A stretch of 64,000 nt of DNA, taken from Pollutimonas bauzanensis. GTDB taxonomy: Bacteria; Pseudomonadota; Gammaproteobacteria; Burkholderiales; Burkholderiaceae_B. This document shows, piece after piece, positions 34,897 to 42,949 of the stretch. The stretch's first letter is position 1. Every line of letters begins with the position of its first letter. A model generated the notes under the pieces. That model ran no database searches. It saw only the letters and a list, made by a program, of their open reading frames with translations, and was not told where the DNA came from. Both the position numbers and the translations under genes were made by a program. The stretch spans positions 434,001 through 498,000 of the forward strand of contig NZ_FQXE01000002.1 of the NCBI RefSeq assembly GCF_900129885.1. Reading direction: 5' to 3'.

Positions 34897-36072
34897 TCAC
34901 TTCACTTCCTTCCCTATCCAACGGGGCGCAGCTTTGGCGTCCGCGTCCGGAAAGACCGTTACCAAACCATCGCCACGCCATTGCACAAAAATCGGATAAG
35001 CCGTGGCGCTCAGTCCCGTCGCACCGAAAGCGGTGCAGCCACCAGGTATGCCAGCCGAAAAACCGTCGCATTTCCTGAGGGCCGCAATCGCGTCACGCAC
35101 TTTTTCGGAGTCGGTCGATTTGGCGTTCAGTATCGCCTGCAGCATGTGCTGCAGCGCCGCACCGTACATCAGCGCTTCGTGCGCCATGAAGACCCCGTAC
35201 TTTTGCTTGTAGCGTTCGGCGACATCGGGCAATGCATCGTAGTTGGCCGGCGCGATCGAATACACGTCTTCGGCAAATTTGCCCAGGCCCTTTTGAAAGT
35301 CGGGGACGATGTAGCCTGCGGCTCCGCCGATTACAGGCAAGTCAATTTTTTGCTGACGCATCGTGCGGATGATAAGCAAGGCATCATTAAAGTAAGAGAC
35401 TGGGAAAACCAGTTGCGCGTCCGATCGGCGCAGCTTGTTGATCAATGGCGCGACATCGGTGATGCCTAGCGGATACGCGTCGTCAATGACGATTTCGACA
35501 TTGGCGTTCTTGGCGGCCTTGCGTATTCCTTCAGCCTGCGCGGTGCCGTAGGCGGTATCCTCGTAAAAGAGCGCGACCTTGGTAATCTCGTTGCCGGCCT
35601 TCGCGGCAACATCTATCGCATACTGAAATTGCTTCTCGCCGAAAGTCGTCGCCTTGGGCGTCACCTGGAAAATGTAGCGATAGCCCCGGCCGGTTATTTG
35701 ATCTGCGAACGAGTGCGTGATCATCGGTGTGCCGGTGCGCTCTGTAACTTCAGACGCCGCAAGGGTGACCGAGCTGACAAACGCTCCCACCACGCCAACC
35801 ACGCCTTCACGGCTGACGAGGCGCTGAACCGCGGACGCGGCGGCATTGGGCTGCGGCACATCAGCATAGACGAGGTTTACATCAATGTCGTGCCCGCTCT
35901 TGAAATCCTCGAGCGCCATTTCTATGCCATTACGCGCGTTGATGCCGAACTGGGCGTTGGCGCCGCTCAGCGGCAGCACCACCCCGATATTGATTGGAGC
36001 GGCATAGGCAACAGATGACGCAGCCCATGCAGCGATTGCCAGCGACAAGCTGGCGGCGACCGTACGTAACAT
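34897..36072 (-). CDS. LIV-type ABC transporter substrate-binding protein, aldoxime operon
   Basis: 391 residues. A Sec signal peptide (MLRTVAASLSLAIAAWA, cleavage near AYA-AP) precedes a Leu/Ile/Val-binding-protein fold: INIGVVLPLSGANAQFG, then GVVGVVGAFVSSVTLA and the ERTGTPMITHSFAD hinge region. It is the first gene of the eight-gene operon and is divergent from the TrmB-type regulator, sharing a 184-bp promoter region. In other bacteria such receptors bind amino acids, amides or aromatic acids. Here the downstream enzymes point to an aldoxime, a nitrile or an amino-acid-derived compound. Confidence 0.94.
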   Translation of the reverse strand: MLRTVAASLSLAIAAWAASSVAYAAPINIGVVLPLSGANAQFGINARNGIEMALEDFKSGHDIDVNLVYADVPQPNAAASAVQRLVSREGVVGVVGAFVSSVTLAASEVTERTGTPMITHSFADQITGRGYRYIFQVTPKATTFGEKQFQYAIDVAAKAGNEITKVALFYEDTAYGTAQAEGIRKAAKNANVEIVIDDAYPLGITDVAPLINKLRRSDAQLVFPVSYFNDALLIIRTMRQQKIDLPVIGGAAGYIVPDFQKGLGKFAEDVYSIAPANYDALPDVAERYKQKYGVFMAHEALMYGAALQHMLQAILNAKSTDSEKVRDAIAALRKCDGFSAGIPGGCTAFGATGLSATAYPIFVQWRGDGLVTVFPDADAKAAPRWIGKEVK

Positions 36073-36182
36073 GACATTTCTCCTTCGTTATCCAATATGG
36101 TGGAACTGCGGCCAGTATAGGTAGGGCCGCCATAGTCGTCAATTTTTTGCGACGAATTTTCATGAAAGCTATCGTAAACACC

Positions 36183-36198
36183 TATACATCATTGTATA
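36183..36198. promoter_or_regulatory. AT-rich inverted repeat in the aldoxime operon promoter region
   Basis: TATACA-TCAT-TGTATA, a perfect 6-bp-arm dyad in the 184-bp region between the substrate-binding protein gene and the TrmB-type regulator gene. It could be an operator or part of overlapping -10 elements. Confidence 0.4.
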
Positions 36199-36223
36199 TA
36201 TTTGATATTTACCTTAATATTGT

Positions 36224-36241
36224 TGTCGAGATATCTCGACA
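36224..36241. promoter_or_regulatory. 18-bp perfect palindrome just before the regulator ribosome binding site
   Basis: TGTCGAGATATCTCGACA is an uninterrupted palindrome ending three bases before AAGGAG of the TrmB-type regulator gene. Binding of the regulator here would block its own transcription or translation. No second full copy was found near the operon start. Confidence 0.6.
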
Positions 36242-36256
36242 CACAAGGAGCGGACG

Positions 36257-36994
36257 ATGATAGAACAATTGGCGGCGCTGGGGCTGGACGACAAGGAACA
36301 GCGCTTTTACCTGGCAGCGCTGCAACTGGGCGCGGCGCCCGTGGCCGACGTCGCCGTACGCGCCGGCGTCACGCGCACCAATGGCTACGACTTGCTGGAG
36401 CGGCTTGAAAGACGCGGGCTGCTAAGCCAGACGCAAGAGGTGAAAGGCGTGCGCAAGGTCGTGGCGGAAGATCCTGCGGTACTGATCCGCGATTGGGAAC
36501 GCACGCGGATGATGCTCAACGAACTCGTCCCCGAACTTCGCTCCATATACAGCGGGGCGTCGAGCCGGCCCCGCACCCGGTTATACGAAGGGCGCGCCGG
36601 TATAGAACGGGCTTTATGGGACACGCTGGAATGCCGAAGCAAGACCCTGTATGGGGTGCTCTCGATGCACGAACTGCGCGAAGTCCCCGGCCTGCAATGG
36701 ATGGAGGGCTTCATTTCCGAGCGGGTCAAACGCGGCATACAACTGAATGTCCTGCGCTCGCGTTCGCGTGAAACGGAAAACATATGGACTTCCGAGTCGC
36801 TGCGCGAGGTGCGCTTCGCGCCTGGCGGCGTGGACCTTGGCATGACGATGTACATCAATGATGACACTGTGACATACGTTTCGTCCAAGAAGGAGAATTA
36901 TGCCCTGGTCATCGAGAGCCGGGAGCTGGGCTTGCTGAACCGCTCCTTTTTTGACTCGCTCTGGCGCATGGCGGCGCCGCAAGAGGCCCCATAG
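36257..36994 (+). CDS. TrmB-family transcriptional regulator
   Basis: 245 residues. The N-terminal winged helix-turn-helix (LGLDDKEQRFYLAALQLGAAPVAD followed by VTRTNGYDLLERLERRGLL) matches the TrmB domain, with a short helical linker and a C-terminal ligand-type domain (RTRLYEGRAGIERALWD and onward), common in archaea and scattered in bacteria. AAGGAG precedes the ATG. It is divergent from the LIV-nitrilase-aldoxime dehydratase operon and is the natural candidate to regulate it and itself through the palindrome at 36224-36241. The effector is unknown. Confidence 0.82.
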   Translation: MIEQLAALGLDDKEQRFYLAALQLGAAPVADVAVRAGVTRTNGYDLLERLERRGLLSQTQEVKGVRKVVAEDPAVLIRDWERTRMMLNELVPELRSIYSGASSRPRTRLYEGRAGIERALWDTLECRSKTLYGVLSMHELREVPGLQWMEGFISERVKRGIQLNVLRSRSRETENIWTSESLREVRFAPGGVDLGMTMYINDDTVTYVSSKKENYALVIESRELGLLNRSFFDSLWRMAAPQEAP

Positions 36995-37061
36995 GCGCTG
37001 GCTTCCGTACCCTGGCTGAACCAGCCTCGCCATAGCAGTATTTTCGCGGCCCCTGGCCTAC

Positions 37062-39008
37062 CTAGCTCCCGATCACCCCACCGTCATCCTTGGTGATGAC
37101 GATGGTCGATGAACGCGGCACCGAGTCGCCGCCGTCCGGCCAGTGGCTGTCGCCCTCTTCGCCCGGGTGCTGGATATTGATGAACATGGTCTTGCTGTCG
37201 GGAGTGAAGGTGATGCCTGTGACTTCGCATTCCCTGGGGCCGACAAAGAAGCGGCGTATTTCCTTGCTTGCGGGGTCCGCGCACAGCATCTGGTTATTGC
37301 CCTGGCCCTCGTATTCGCCCGAGTTGCTGTACTTGCCATCGGTCTGGATCCACAAACGGCCGGCTTTATCGAAGGCCAGGCCGTCGGGACTGTTGAATGT
37401 ATTGCCGGCAGTGATGTTCGCCGAGCCCGACTTCAGATCGCCGCGGTCGGTGTATTTGACCGGGTTGCCGGCGAGCACGAAGATATCCCACTCGAAGCTC
37501 GTTGCGGCGGCATCGCCGCCGGCTTCGCGCCATCGCACGATTTGCCCGTAGATATTGGCCGCGCGCGGGTTGGCCGCGTCAGGCGCCGCGCGCTTGTCGT
37601 TGTTCGTCAAGGTAACGTAGACTTCGCCGCTGGCCGGATGCACGCTGACCCATTCGGGGCGGTCCATCTTGGTGGCGCCCACCGCGTCCGCGGCCAGGCG
37701 CGTGTTGACCAGGATTTCCGCCTGGCTGGCAAAACGGGCATCGGCGGCAAGCGTGGCGTTTGCTGTCTTGTCCAGCGGGATCCATACGCCTACGCCCATG
37801 AAGTCGTCGCTGGCCCTGCCATCATCGAATCTGGCGACGTACAGTTTGCCGGCGTCAAGCAGGGCGGAATTGTCGCCGCCTTCCTGATAAATTCCCTCGG
37901 ATACGAACTTGTAAATGTAATCATCGCGCTGGTCGTCGCCCATGTAGATGACGACGCGCTTGTCGGCAGACAAGGCACAGGCCGCGTTTTCGTGCTTGAT
38001 GCGGCCAAGCGCCGTGCGCTTCTTGGGCGTGGACGAAGGGTCGAATGGATCGATTTCCACGATCCAGCCGTAGCGGTTGGATTCATTCGGCTCCTTGGCG
38101 TAGTCGAATCGGTCAACGAACTCTTCCCAGCGGTAGTCCGAGCTTTTGGCCGCCAGGCCATAGCGCTTTTGCGCCGCAGTACGGGAGTCATTGCCCGACG
38201 TGGTGCCGAAGTAGTTGTTGAAGTTTTCCTCACAGGTCAGGTAGGTATCCCAGGGCGTCCAGCCGTTCCCGCAATTGTTCAATGTGCCAAGCACCCGGGT
38301 TCCGCCGGGATCCGCTTTGGTCTTCAGCAGATCATTGCCCGCGGCCGGGCCCGTGAGAACCATTTCAGTCGAGGCGGTGATGCGGCGGTTGTAGCGGGAG
38401 CCTGGCTTGATCTCCCATTTGCCGGCGCTGTTGCGCGCAATGTGGATCACCGAGACGCCGTGGGCGTTCATCGCCTTGGCGGTTTTGTCCGCCGTCCAGG
38501 GCTTGCCGCCCTTGGCCCCGAACAGCCATATATAGTTGCCGCCCTCCACGGTCGTGTACTCATGGTTTACCACCAGCAGGCCTTCGGCGCTGCTGCCGTC
38601 TATGGGGAAGAAATGAATGCCGTCGTGATTGTCGCCGACCTGGCGGGCCTGCGCCGCGGCGTCGCCGCCGCCGTCGGTTTTCCACGCGGGAGCGTCGGCG
38701 AATAACGGCGTTCCCCAAGGGGCGAAGACGGCGGCAGTGTAGCCGGCGGCGATTTTGACCGTGTCGTCCGTCGAGATCGGGATGGCGCTGAAGCCTAGCA
38801 GGGAAGACGCTTGTTCATTGCTGCCTTCGCCCTTGTTTTTGGCATGGACAGCCAGGGGGCCGGCCAGGAATACGGCGGCCGATAATCCGATGCCAGACTT
38901 CAGAAAGCCGCGGCGGCTGCATGCTCGCTCGACGACGAGCTGGAAATGTTCGTTCTCCGAGGTGTTGGCCGGAAGATCTTCGGAATCGGGAGTGCGATAG
39001 TTTTGCAT
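37062..39008 (-). CDS. phoX: PhoX-family alkaline phosphatase, Tat-exported
   Basis: 648 residues. A twin-arginine signal (SRRGFLKSG, residues 31-39) follows a 30-residue hydrophilic lead, then a hydrophobic stretch. The body is the PhoX beta-propeller: GLLVVNHEYT, YLTCEENFNNYFG, WIVEIDPFDP and NSPDGLAFDKAGRLWIQTDG, and near the end VGPRECEVTGITFTPD. PhoX enzymes are calcium/iron phosphatases releasing phosphate from organic esters in the periplasm. GGAG lies before the ATG at 39008. It stands alone, converges on the TrmB regulator gene and is divergent from the GntR gene. No PHO box was recognised. Confidence 0.93.
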   Translation of the reverse strand: MQNYRTPDSEDLPANTSENEHFQLVVERACSRRGFLKSGIGLSAAVFLAGPLAVHAKNKGEGSNEQASSLLGFSAIPISTDDTVKIAAGYTAAVFAPWGTPLFADAPAWKTDGGGDAAAQARQVGDNHDGIHFFPIDGSSAEGLLVVNHEYTTVEGGNYIWLFGAKGGKPWTADKTAKAMNAHGVSVIHIARNSAGKWEIKPGSRYNRRITASTEMVLTGPAAGNDLLKTKADPGGTRVLGTLNNCGNGWTPWDTYLTCEENFNNYFGTTSGNDSRTAAQKRYGLAAKSSDYRWEEFVDRFDYAKEPNESNRYGWIVEIDPFDPSSTPKKRTALGRIKHENAACALSADKRVVIYMGDDQRDDYIYKFVSEGIYQEGGDNSALLDAGKLYVARFDDGRASDDFMGVGVWIPLDKTANATLAADARFASQAEILVNTRLAADAVGATKMDRPEWVSVHPASGEVYVTLTNNDKRAAPDAANPRAANIYGQIVRWREAGGDAAATSFEWDIFVLAGNPVKYTDRGDLKSGSANITAGNTFNSPDGLAFDKAGRLWIQTDGKYSNSGEYEGQGNNQMLCADPASKEIRRFFVGPRECEVTGITFTPDSKTMFINIQHPGEEGDSHWPDGGDSVPRSSTIVITKDDGGVIGS

Positions 39009-39160
39009 GGGGCTGCTCCATGGCATGGCAAGGTGAAGCGCCCAGTATCCAATGTGCTCATTGCAGCAATATTAAGCCGGCCCGGCATCCTGCTCCTTCG
39101 CATTTCCTCAGGAAAAAGCCGCCACTTCCGCCTCGCCCAAGGGTAAACCCGGATTCTTCT

Positions 39161-39194
39161 TCTTTCGTAGAATCGTATACGATTCTACGAAAGA
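39161..39194. promoter_or_regulatory. 34-bp perfect palindrome before the GntR gene
   Basis: Two exact 17-bp half-sites (first half TCTTTCGTAGAATCGTA) meet at a TATA centre with no spacer. The core ATCGTATACGAT is the kind of site bound by GntR regulators with an FCD domain. It ends ten bases before the GntR start codon and abuts its GAGGCGAG ribosome binding site, so autorepression is likely; the RNA could also fold over the start. Confidence 0.75.
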
Positions 39195-39204
39195 GGCGAG
39201 ATAT

Positions 39205-39903
39205 ATGGAATGGTTGAATTCAGTTGTCAGGCAGGAGGAGTTCGATGAAATCAAGAATACGTCGTTGGGCAAGCTGGTCCGCGACTATCTTCTGAATCAG
39301 ATTATGTCGGGCGCGCTAAGCCCGGGCCAGGCCTTGCGCGAGCCCGAACTCGTCGAACAGATGAAGGTGTCCCGCGCGCCGGTGCGGGAAGCCTTGCGTG
39401 AACTCGAAAGCATGGGGCTCGTGGTGTCGCGCAAGCACTCGGGTGTGTATATCCGCGAGCTCTCGGAAGACGAGGTCCGGGACCTGTATCAGTTTCGTGC
39501 GCTCATGGACAACCATGCGGGCCGAATGGTGGCCCTCCTGCCCAAAGAGCGGCGCGGCGAGCTCGTGGCGAAGCTCGAGCCCTGCGCCGCCGCAATGGAC
39601 CAGGCCATCAGCGAAGACAATGTCCAGGCGTACTACAACGCCAATCTGCAGTTTCACTGGCTCTTCATCGAGTACGCCGGCAATCGCGAGATCGCCAAGA
39701 ACTATCGCGAGCTTATCCAGAAATTGCATCTTGCGCGGGTGAAGAACCTGTCCACCAAGGACCACCGCAAGAAGTCCAATGCCGAACATAAACAGATTGT
39801 GCGCGCTCTGCGCGACGCAGCATCCATAGCAAGCGCCCACCACTGCGCGGAGCTCCTGTCGCATCACGTCGTCAACGCCTACGCGCGACTGTCGGAAATG
39901 TGA
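39205..39903 (+). CDS. GntR-family transcriptional regulator, FadR/FCD subfamily
   Basis: 232 residues. The N-terminal winged helix (LSPGQALREPELVEQMKVSRAPVREALRELE) is the GntR DNA-binding domain, followed by an all-helical FCD effector domain with metal-binding histidines in LQFHWLF and HHCAELLSHHV. It is followed closely by a Bug receptor and an amidase, which it probably represses until their substrate binds. The palindrome at 39161-39194 is its presumed operator. The ATG at 39205 has GAGGCGAG upstream. Confidence 0.95.
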   Translation: MEWLNSVVRQEEFDEIKNTSLGKLVRDYLLNQIMSGALSPGQALREPELVEQMKVSRAPVREALRELESMGLVVSRKHSGVYIRELSEDEVRDLYQFRALMDNHAGRMVALLPKERRGELVAKLEPCAAAMDQAISEDNVQAYYNANLQFHWLFIEYAGNREIAKNYRELIQKLHLARVKNLSTKDHRKKSNAEHKQIVRALRDAASIASAHHCAELLSHHVVNAYARLSEM

Positions 39904-39953
39904 TGGGCTTCTTGGGAAACGTTCCAACACCAACCAATAGGAAAAATGAAAAA

Positions 39954-40913
39954 ATGAAACTAGTGAGCAAATTCGTCGCCTGCGCCGCTTTGGGTGTTAC
40001 ATCCCTGGGCTGTCTCGCCCAGAACAGTTCAACGGTGCGCATCATTGTGCCGTTCGCCGCCGGCGGCCCCAATGATGTCGTCGCCCGGCTCGCCGCCCAA
40101 TATATGGCCGAGCCCCTGGGCAAAACCGTCATCGTTGAAAACAAGCCGGGCGCCACAGGCGCGATCGGCAGCCAGCAAGCCGCGGACGCCAAGCCTGACG
40201 GCAATACTCTGCTATTGGCAAGCAGCAGCACGATGATGGCGCCGATTATCCTGAAATCGGTTCGCTTTGACCCGCTCAAGGACTTCGCGCCGATCGACCT
40301 GATTGCCCTCGATGAAAATCTGCTCGTCGTAAATCCATCGGTTCCCGCCAAGACCGTGCAGGATTTGATAGCCCTCGCGCGCAGCAAGCCCGGCGAACTG
40401 AATTATTCCACTTCGGGACAGGGCAGCAGCTATCACCTGGGCACGGAGCTGTTCAGCTCGCAAACGGGGATAGAAATGACCCATGTGCCATATAAAGGCA
40501 CGGCACCGGCCGTAATGGGTCTGCTCGCTGGAGAAGTGCAAGTTCAATTCCAGGCGGTTTCCCAGGCAAAGCAACATATCCAGGCCGGGAAGGTCGTCCC
40601 GCTGGGTATCGCCAGCGGCACCCGGCATGACGATTATCCGGATCTGCCGACAATAGCGGAGGCCGCCAATCTTCCGGGCTTCGAGTTTTCCACCTGGATG
40701 GGGCTGTTTGCGCCCGCGGGCACGCCCGACGAAGAATTGTCGAAATTGCGCGCAGCCCTGGGCAAGGCTGCCCAGAATGAAGAGTTCCAGAAACGCCTGA
40801 AGGACCTTGGAATGAGGCCAGTCAGCCAGCAGCCCGGCGCGATCATGACCCGAATTGCCGGAGACCTCGATAAATGGGGCGCCCTCGTCAAAAGCAAGGG
40901 CCTGGAAATGTAA
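39954..40913 (+). CDS. Bug/TctC-family solute receptor
   Basis: 319 residues with a signal peptide that contains a lipobox-like LGCLAQ sequence (MKLVSKFVACAALGVTSLGC), so it may be a lipoprotein rather than a freely soluble receptor. Mature motifs are VRIIVPFAAGGPND, VVENKPGATGA-like IVENKPGATGA and THVPYKGTAPAVMG. It lies between the GntR gene (50 bp upstream) and the amidase (41 bp downstream), all on the plus strand. The ligand may be the amide hydrolysed by the amidase. A longer open frame begins at 39900 but its start overlaps the GntR gene. Confidence 0.93.
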   Translation: MKLVSKFVACAALGVTSLGCLAQNSSTVRIIVPFAAGGPNDVVARLAAQYMAEPLGKTVIVENKPGATGAIGSQQAADAKPDGNTLLLASSSTMMAPIILKSVRFDPLKDFAPIDLIALDENLLVVNPSVPAKTVQDLIALARSKPGELNYSTSGQGSSYHLGTELFSSQTGIEMTHVPYKGTAPAVMGLLAGEVQVQFQAVSQAKQHIQAGKVVPLGIASGTRHDDYPDLPTIAEAANLPGFEFSTWMGLFAPAGTPDEELSKLRAALGKAAQNEEFQKRLKDLGMRPVSQQPGAIMTRIAGDLDKWGALVKSKGLEM

Positions 40914-40954
40914 GGAAAACGAGGCGCCGATAATGTTTGAGGGGGAGAGTAATA

Positions 40955-42274
40955 ATGAAGTTTGAGCACGCTTTGGCAATGTTCCGTCAGGGCACGATGA
41001 CGCCTCGCGAATATCTGGAGGAGTTCATCGCCGCCGTGCAGGAAAAAGAGGGCCGGATCAAAGCTTTCGCGTGCCTGGATATCGAGCAGGCGCGACTTCA
41101 TGCCGACGCCTCGACAGACAGATACCGGCGCCAGGCTCCGCTTTCCGGGATCGACGGAATGCCGATCGGAATCAAGGACATCATCGACACGGCCTCGCTA
41201 CCCACATGCATGGGCAGCGATATCTACCGGGACTGGAGGCCTCGGGCCGATGCCGAAGCCGTCGACGCCTTGCGCTCGGGCGGCGCGGTCATTCTCGGAA
41301 AGACGCGCACCACCGAGTTCGCCATCGGCAGGGCGACAATCACGACCAACCCCCACGACGCCGAGCGCACCCCCGGCGGCTCGTCCTCCGGTACGGCCGC
41401 GGGGGTCGCCAGCGGGATGATCTGCGCGGGGCTGGGAACGCAGACGCAAGGCTCGATCATTCGCCCCGCCAGTTATTGCGGCGTGGTCGGGTACAAGCCT
41501 ACGTGGGGTGTATTGCCTTTGCACGGCGTGCACCCGGTTTCGCACAGCCACGACCATTTGGGAGTCATAGCGCAAAGCCTCGACGTCGCCTGGGCGCTTG
41601 CGCATTGCATCATGAAATACAGGCCGACCAAGGAGAATGCGCCGCTGATCCCCCTGCCGTCCCTCGGAGCGGAGGGCCATCCCCTTCCCAGAATCGCCGT
41701 ATTGAAAACCGCGGGGTATAAGGAGCTCAGTGAAGGCGAGCTGGGGGCGTTCGATGAGCGCATGAACCGCTGGAGACAGTCTGGCGTGCAGGTCTCCGGG
41801 GTCGACGAGCATGCCGAACTCGCGGCGTTTTGCGGCGAACTCGATGGCGTGCCATCTCTTTCAACGGAGATGGTGGCCAGTGATATGCGCTGGCCATACT
41901 CGCAATACTGCAAAAACTTCCCGGCGGAAACCGGCGAGAAAATTCATGGCCTGGTGAAACAAGGCCTGGACATTTCCGCGGAGAGATACCTGTCTCTGAT
42001 CGAGCATCGCGAGAAATTGCTGGCCCGCCTGGAGGCCTTGTCCACGCGCTACGATGCCTTCGTTCTGCCGGCAGCCTCGGGCATCGCTCCGCTGGGCCTC
42101 GAAAACACCGGGTCCCGCACGCTATCGGTCTATGGAAGCTTTCTGGGCATTCCCGCGGTGAGCCTGCCGCTGATCACGGTCGGGCATATGCCGTTGGGAG
42201 TGCAGCTTCTGGGGCGGCGGTCGAAAGACCACGAACTTATGTGCCATGCCAAGCGGCTGGCTGAACTGAATTAG
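40955..42274 (+). CDS. Amidase signature family hydrolase
   Basis: 439 residues with the Ser-cisSer-Lys triad of the amidase signature family: Lys in PIGIKDIIDT, the Gly/Ser-rich signature RTPGGSSSGTAAGVASG, and the nucleophilic Ser in GTQTQGSIIRPASYCG. The normal length is 430-480. It hydrolyses a small amide to acid and ammonia in the cytoplasm. GGGGGAGAG lies upstream of the ATG at 40955. It is last in the GntR-Bug-amidase unit. A 675-bp gene-poor stretch follows. Confidence 0.94.
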   Translation: MKFEHALAMFRQGTMTPREYLEEFIAAVQEKEGRIKAFACLDIEQARLHADASTDRYRRQAPLSGIDGMPIGIKDIIDTASLPTCMGSDIYRDWRPRADAEAVDALRSGGAVILGKTRTTEFAIGRATITTNPHDAERTPGGSSSGTAAGVASGMICAGLGTQTQGSIIRPASYCGVVGYKPTWGVLPLHGVHPVSHSHDHLGVIAQSLDVAWALAHCIMKYRPTKENAPLIPLPSLGAEGHPLPRIAVLKTAGYKELSEGELGAFDERMNRWRQSGVQVSGVDEHAELAAFCGELDGVPSLSTEMVASDMRWPYSQYCKNFPAETGEKIHGLVKQGLDISAERYLSLIEHREKLLARLEALSTRYDAFVLPAASGIAPLGLENTGSRTLSVYGSFLGIPAVSLPLITVGHMPLGVQLLGRRSKDHELMCHAKRLAELN

Positions 42275-42550
42275 CGCAGCCTGGCGAATGTCCATATGAT
42301 TCGCCGATTGCGTGTTCGGCGCCCATGAGCGACGTTTATTTGTCGCGATCAATTCTGTCCTTGTCGCGCCTTGATAAAGATTGATGACAAGCTGCTTTAA
42401 CGGCTCCGGCAACGCCGGCCGATATGCGTAGACAACCCACAACCTAGGCGCCGCCATCCCGGCGCTTGCGCCGTCCACAACGCTGGCCATAACGCAGCGA
42501 CCAGCGCGCTGAAGACAAGAGGCATCCACGGATGCCTTGTCTCTTCCCTT

Positions 42551-42600
42551 GCGCCATTGCCTGAGCGCCATTGCCCGAGCGCCATTGCCCGAGCGCCACC
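42551..42600. repeat. Three 14-bp tandem repeats plus a partial fourth
   Basis: The unit GCGCCATTGCCCGA occurs at 42551-42564 (one mismatch), 42565-42578 and 42579-42592, followed by an eight-base partial copy. Function unknown; could be slippage-prone or protein-binding. Confidence 0.85.
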
Positions 42601-42783
42601 ACCGGGCTATTCCCAGGCCGCGCCGGAAATCGCCGAACCATAAACTGCCCGACCCGCGCTTGCCCAGCGCCAGGGAGATCGGCGCGGCGCGCCCGCGCCT
42701 CCATCCGGCATGGGCGGAGTGTATAGCGCCAGTGCCGCGGATCAGTCCCCTTGCAGACATAAGATATTGCCTCAGCAATAGTA

Positions 42784-42890
42784 CTGTGCTACAAAGGAAA
42801 ACATATAAAATTAAATGCATTAAATAAAATGTTTTTCTGGATAATGAATCGCCTGTCAAGGGCGATATCCGATCCGGCGAGAACAATGGG
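42784..42890 (+). promoter_or_regulatory. Duplicated control region, copy A (before Bug gene)
   Basis: About 105 bp beginning CTGTGCTACAAA resemble the segment at 43918-44024. An identical 24-bp AT-rich core at 42803-42826 contains AAATGCATT within an imperfect dyad. It lies 124 bp upstream of the Bug start. It probably carries a promoter and operator shared with the Dpp-type operon. Confidence 0.6.
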
Positions 42891-42949
42891 GACACCAGCC
42901 GCCAGCCCCTCCCCAAAAAACCATTCACACTACCCCAGAAGGAGACAGC

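Larger units (their letters stand above)
42275..42949. other. 675-bp intergenic region without a supportable gene
   Basis: Between the amidase stop and the next Bug gene no open frame looks real. A minus-strand open frame crosses it but starts inside the promoter region and ends inside the amidase. One segment of that frame (RLWVVYAYRPALPEPLK) faintly recalls a LysR C-terminus and may be gene debris. The right part holds three to four 14-bp repeats and, from 42784, an AT-rich control region that is duplicated at 43918. Confidence 0.6.

Noticed and set aside
37143-38705. A 520-codon plus-strand open frame
   Set aside because: It is antisense to the PhoX gene, which has an intact Tat signal and family motifs.
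42551-42600. A CRISPR array
   Set aside because: The 14-bp units abut directly with no spacers and there are no cas genes.
42122-42928. A 268-codon minus-strand open frame across the intergenic region
   Set aside because: It begins in an AT-rich control region without a ribosome binding site, passes through tandem repeats and ends inside the amidase gene. Only a weak LysR-like segment was seen, not enough for a gene call.
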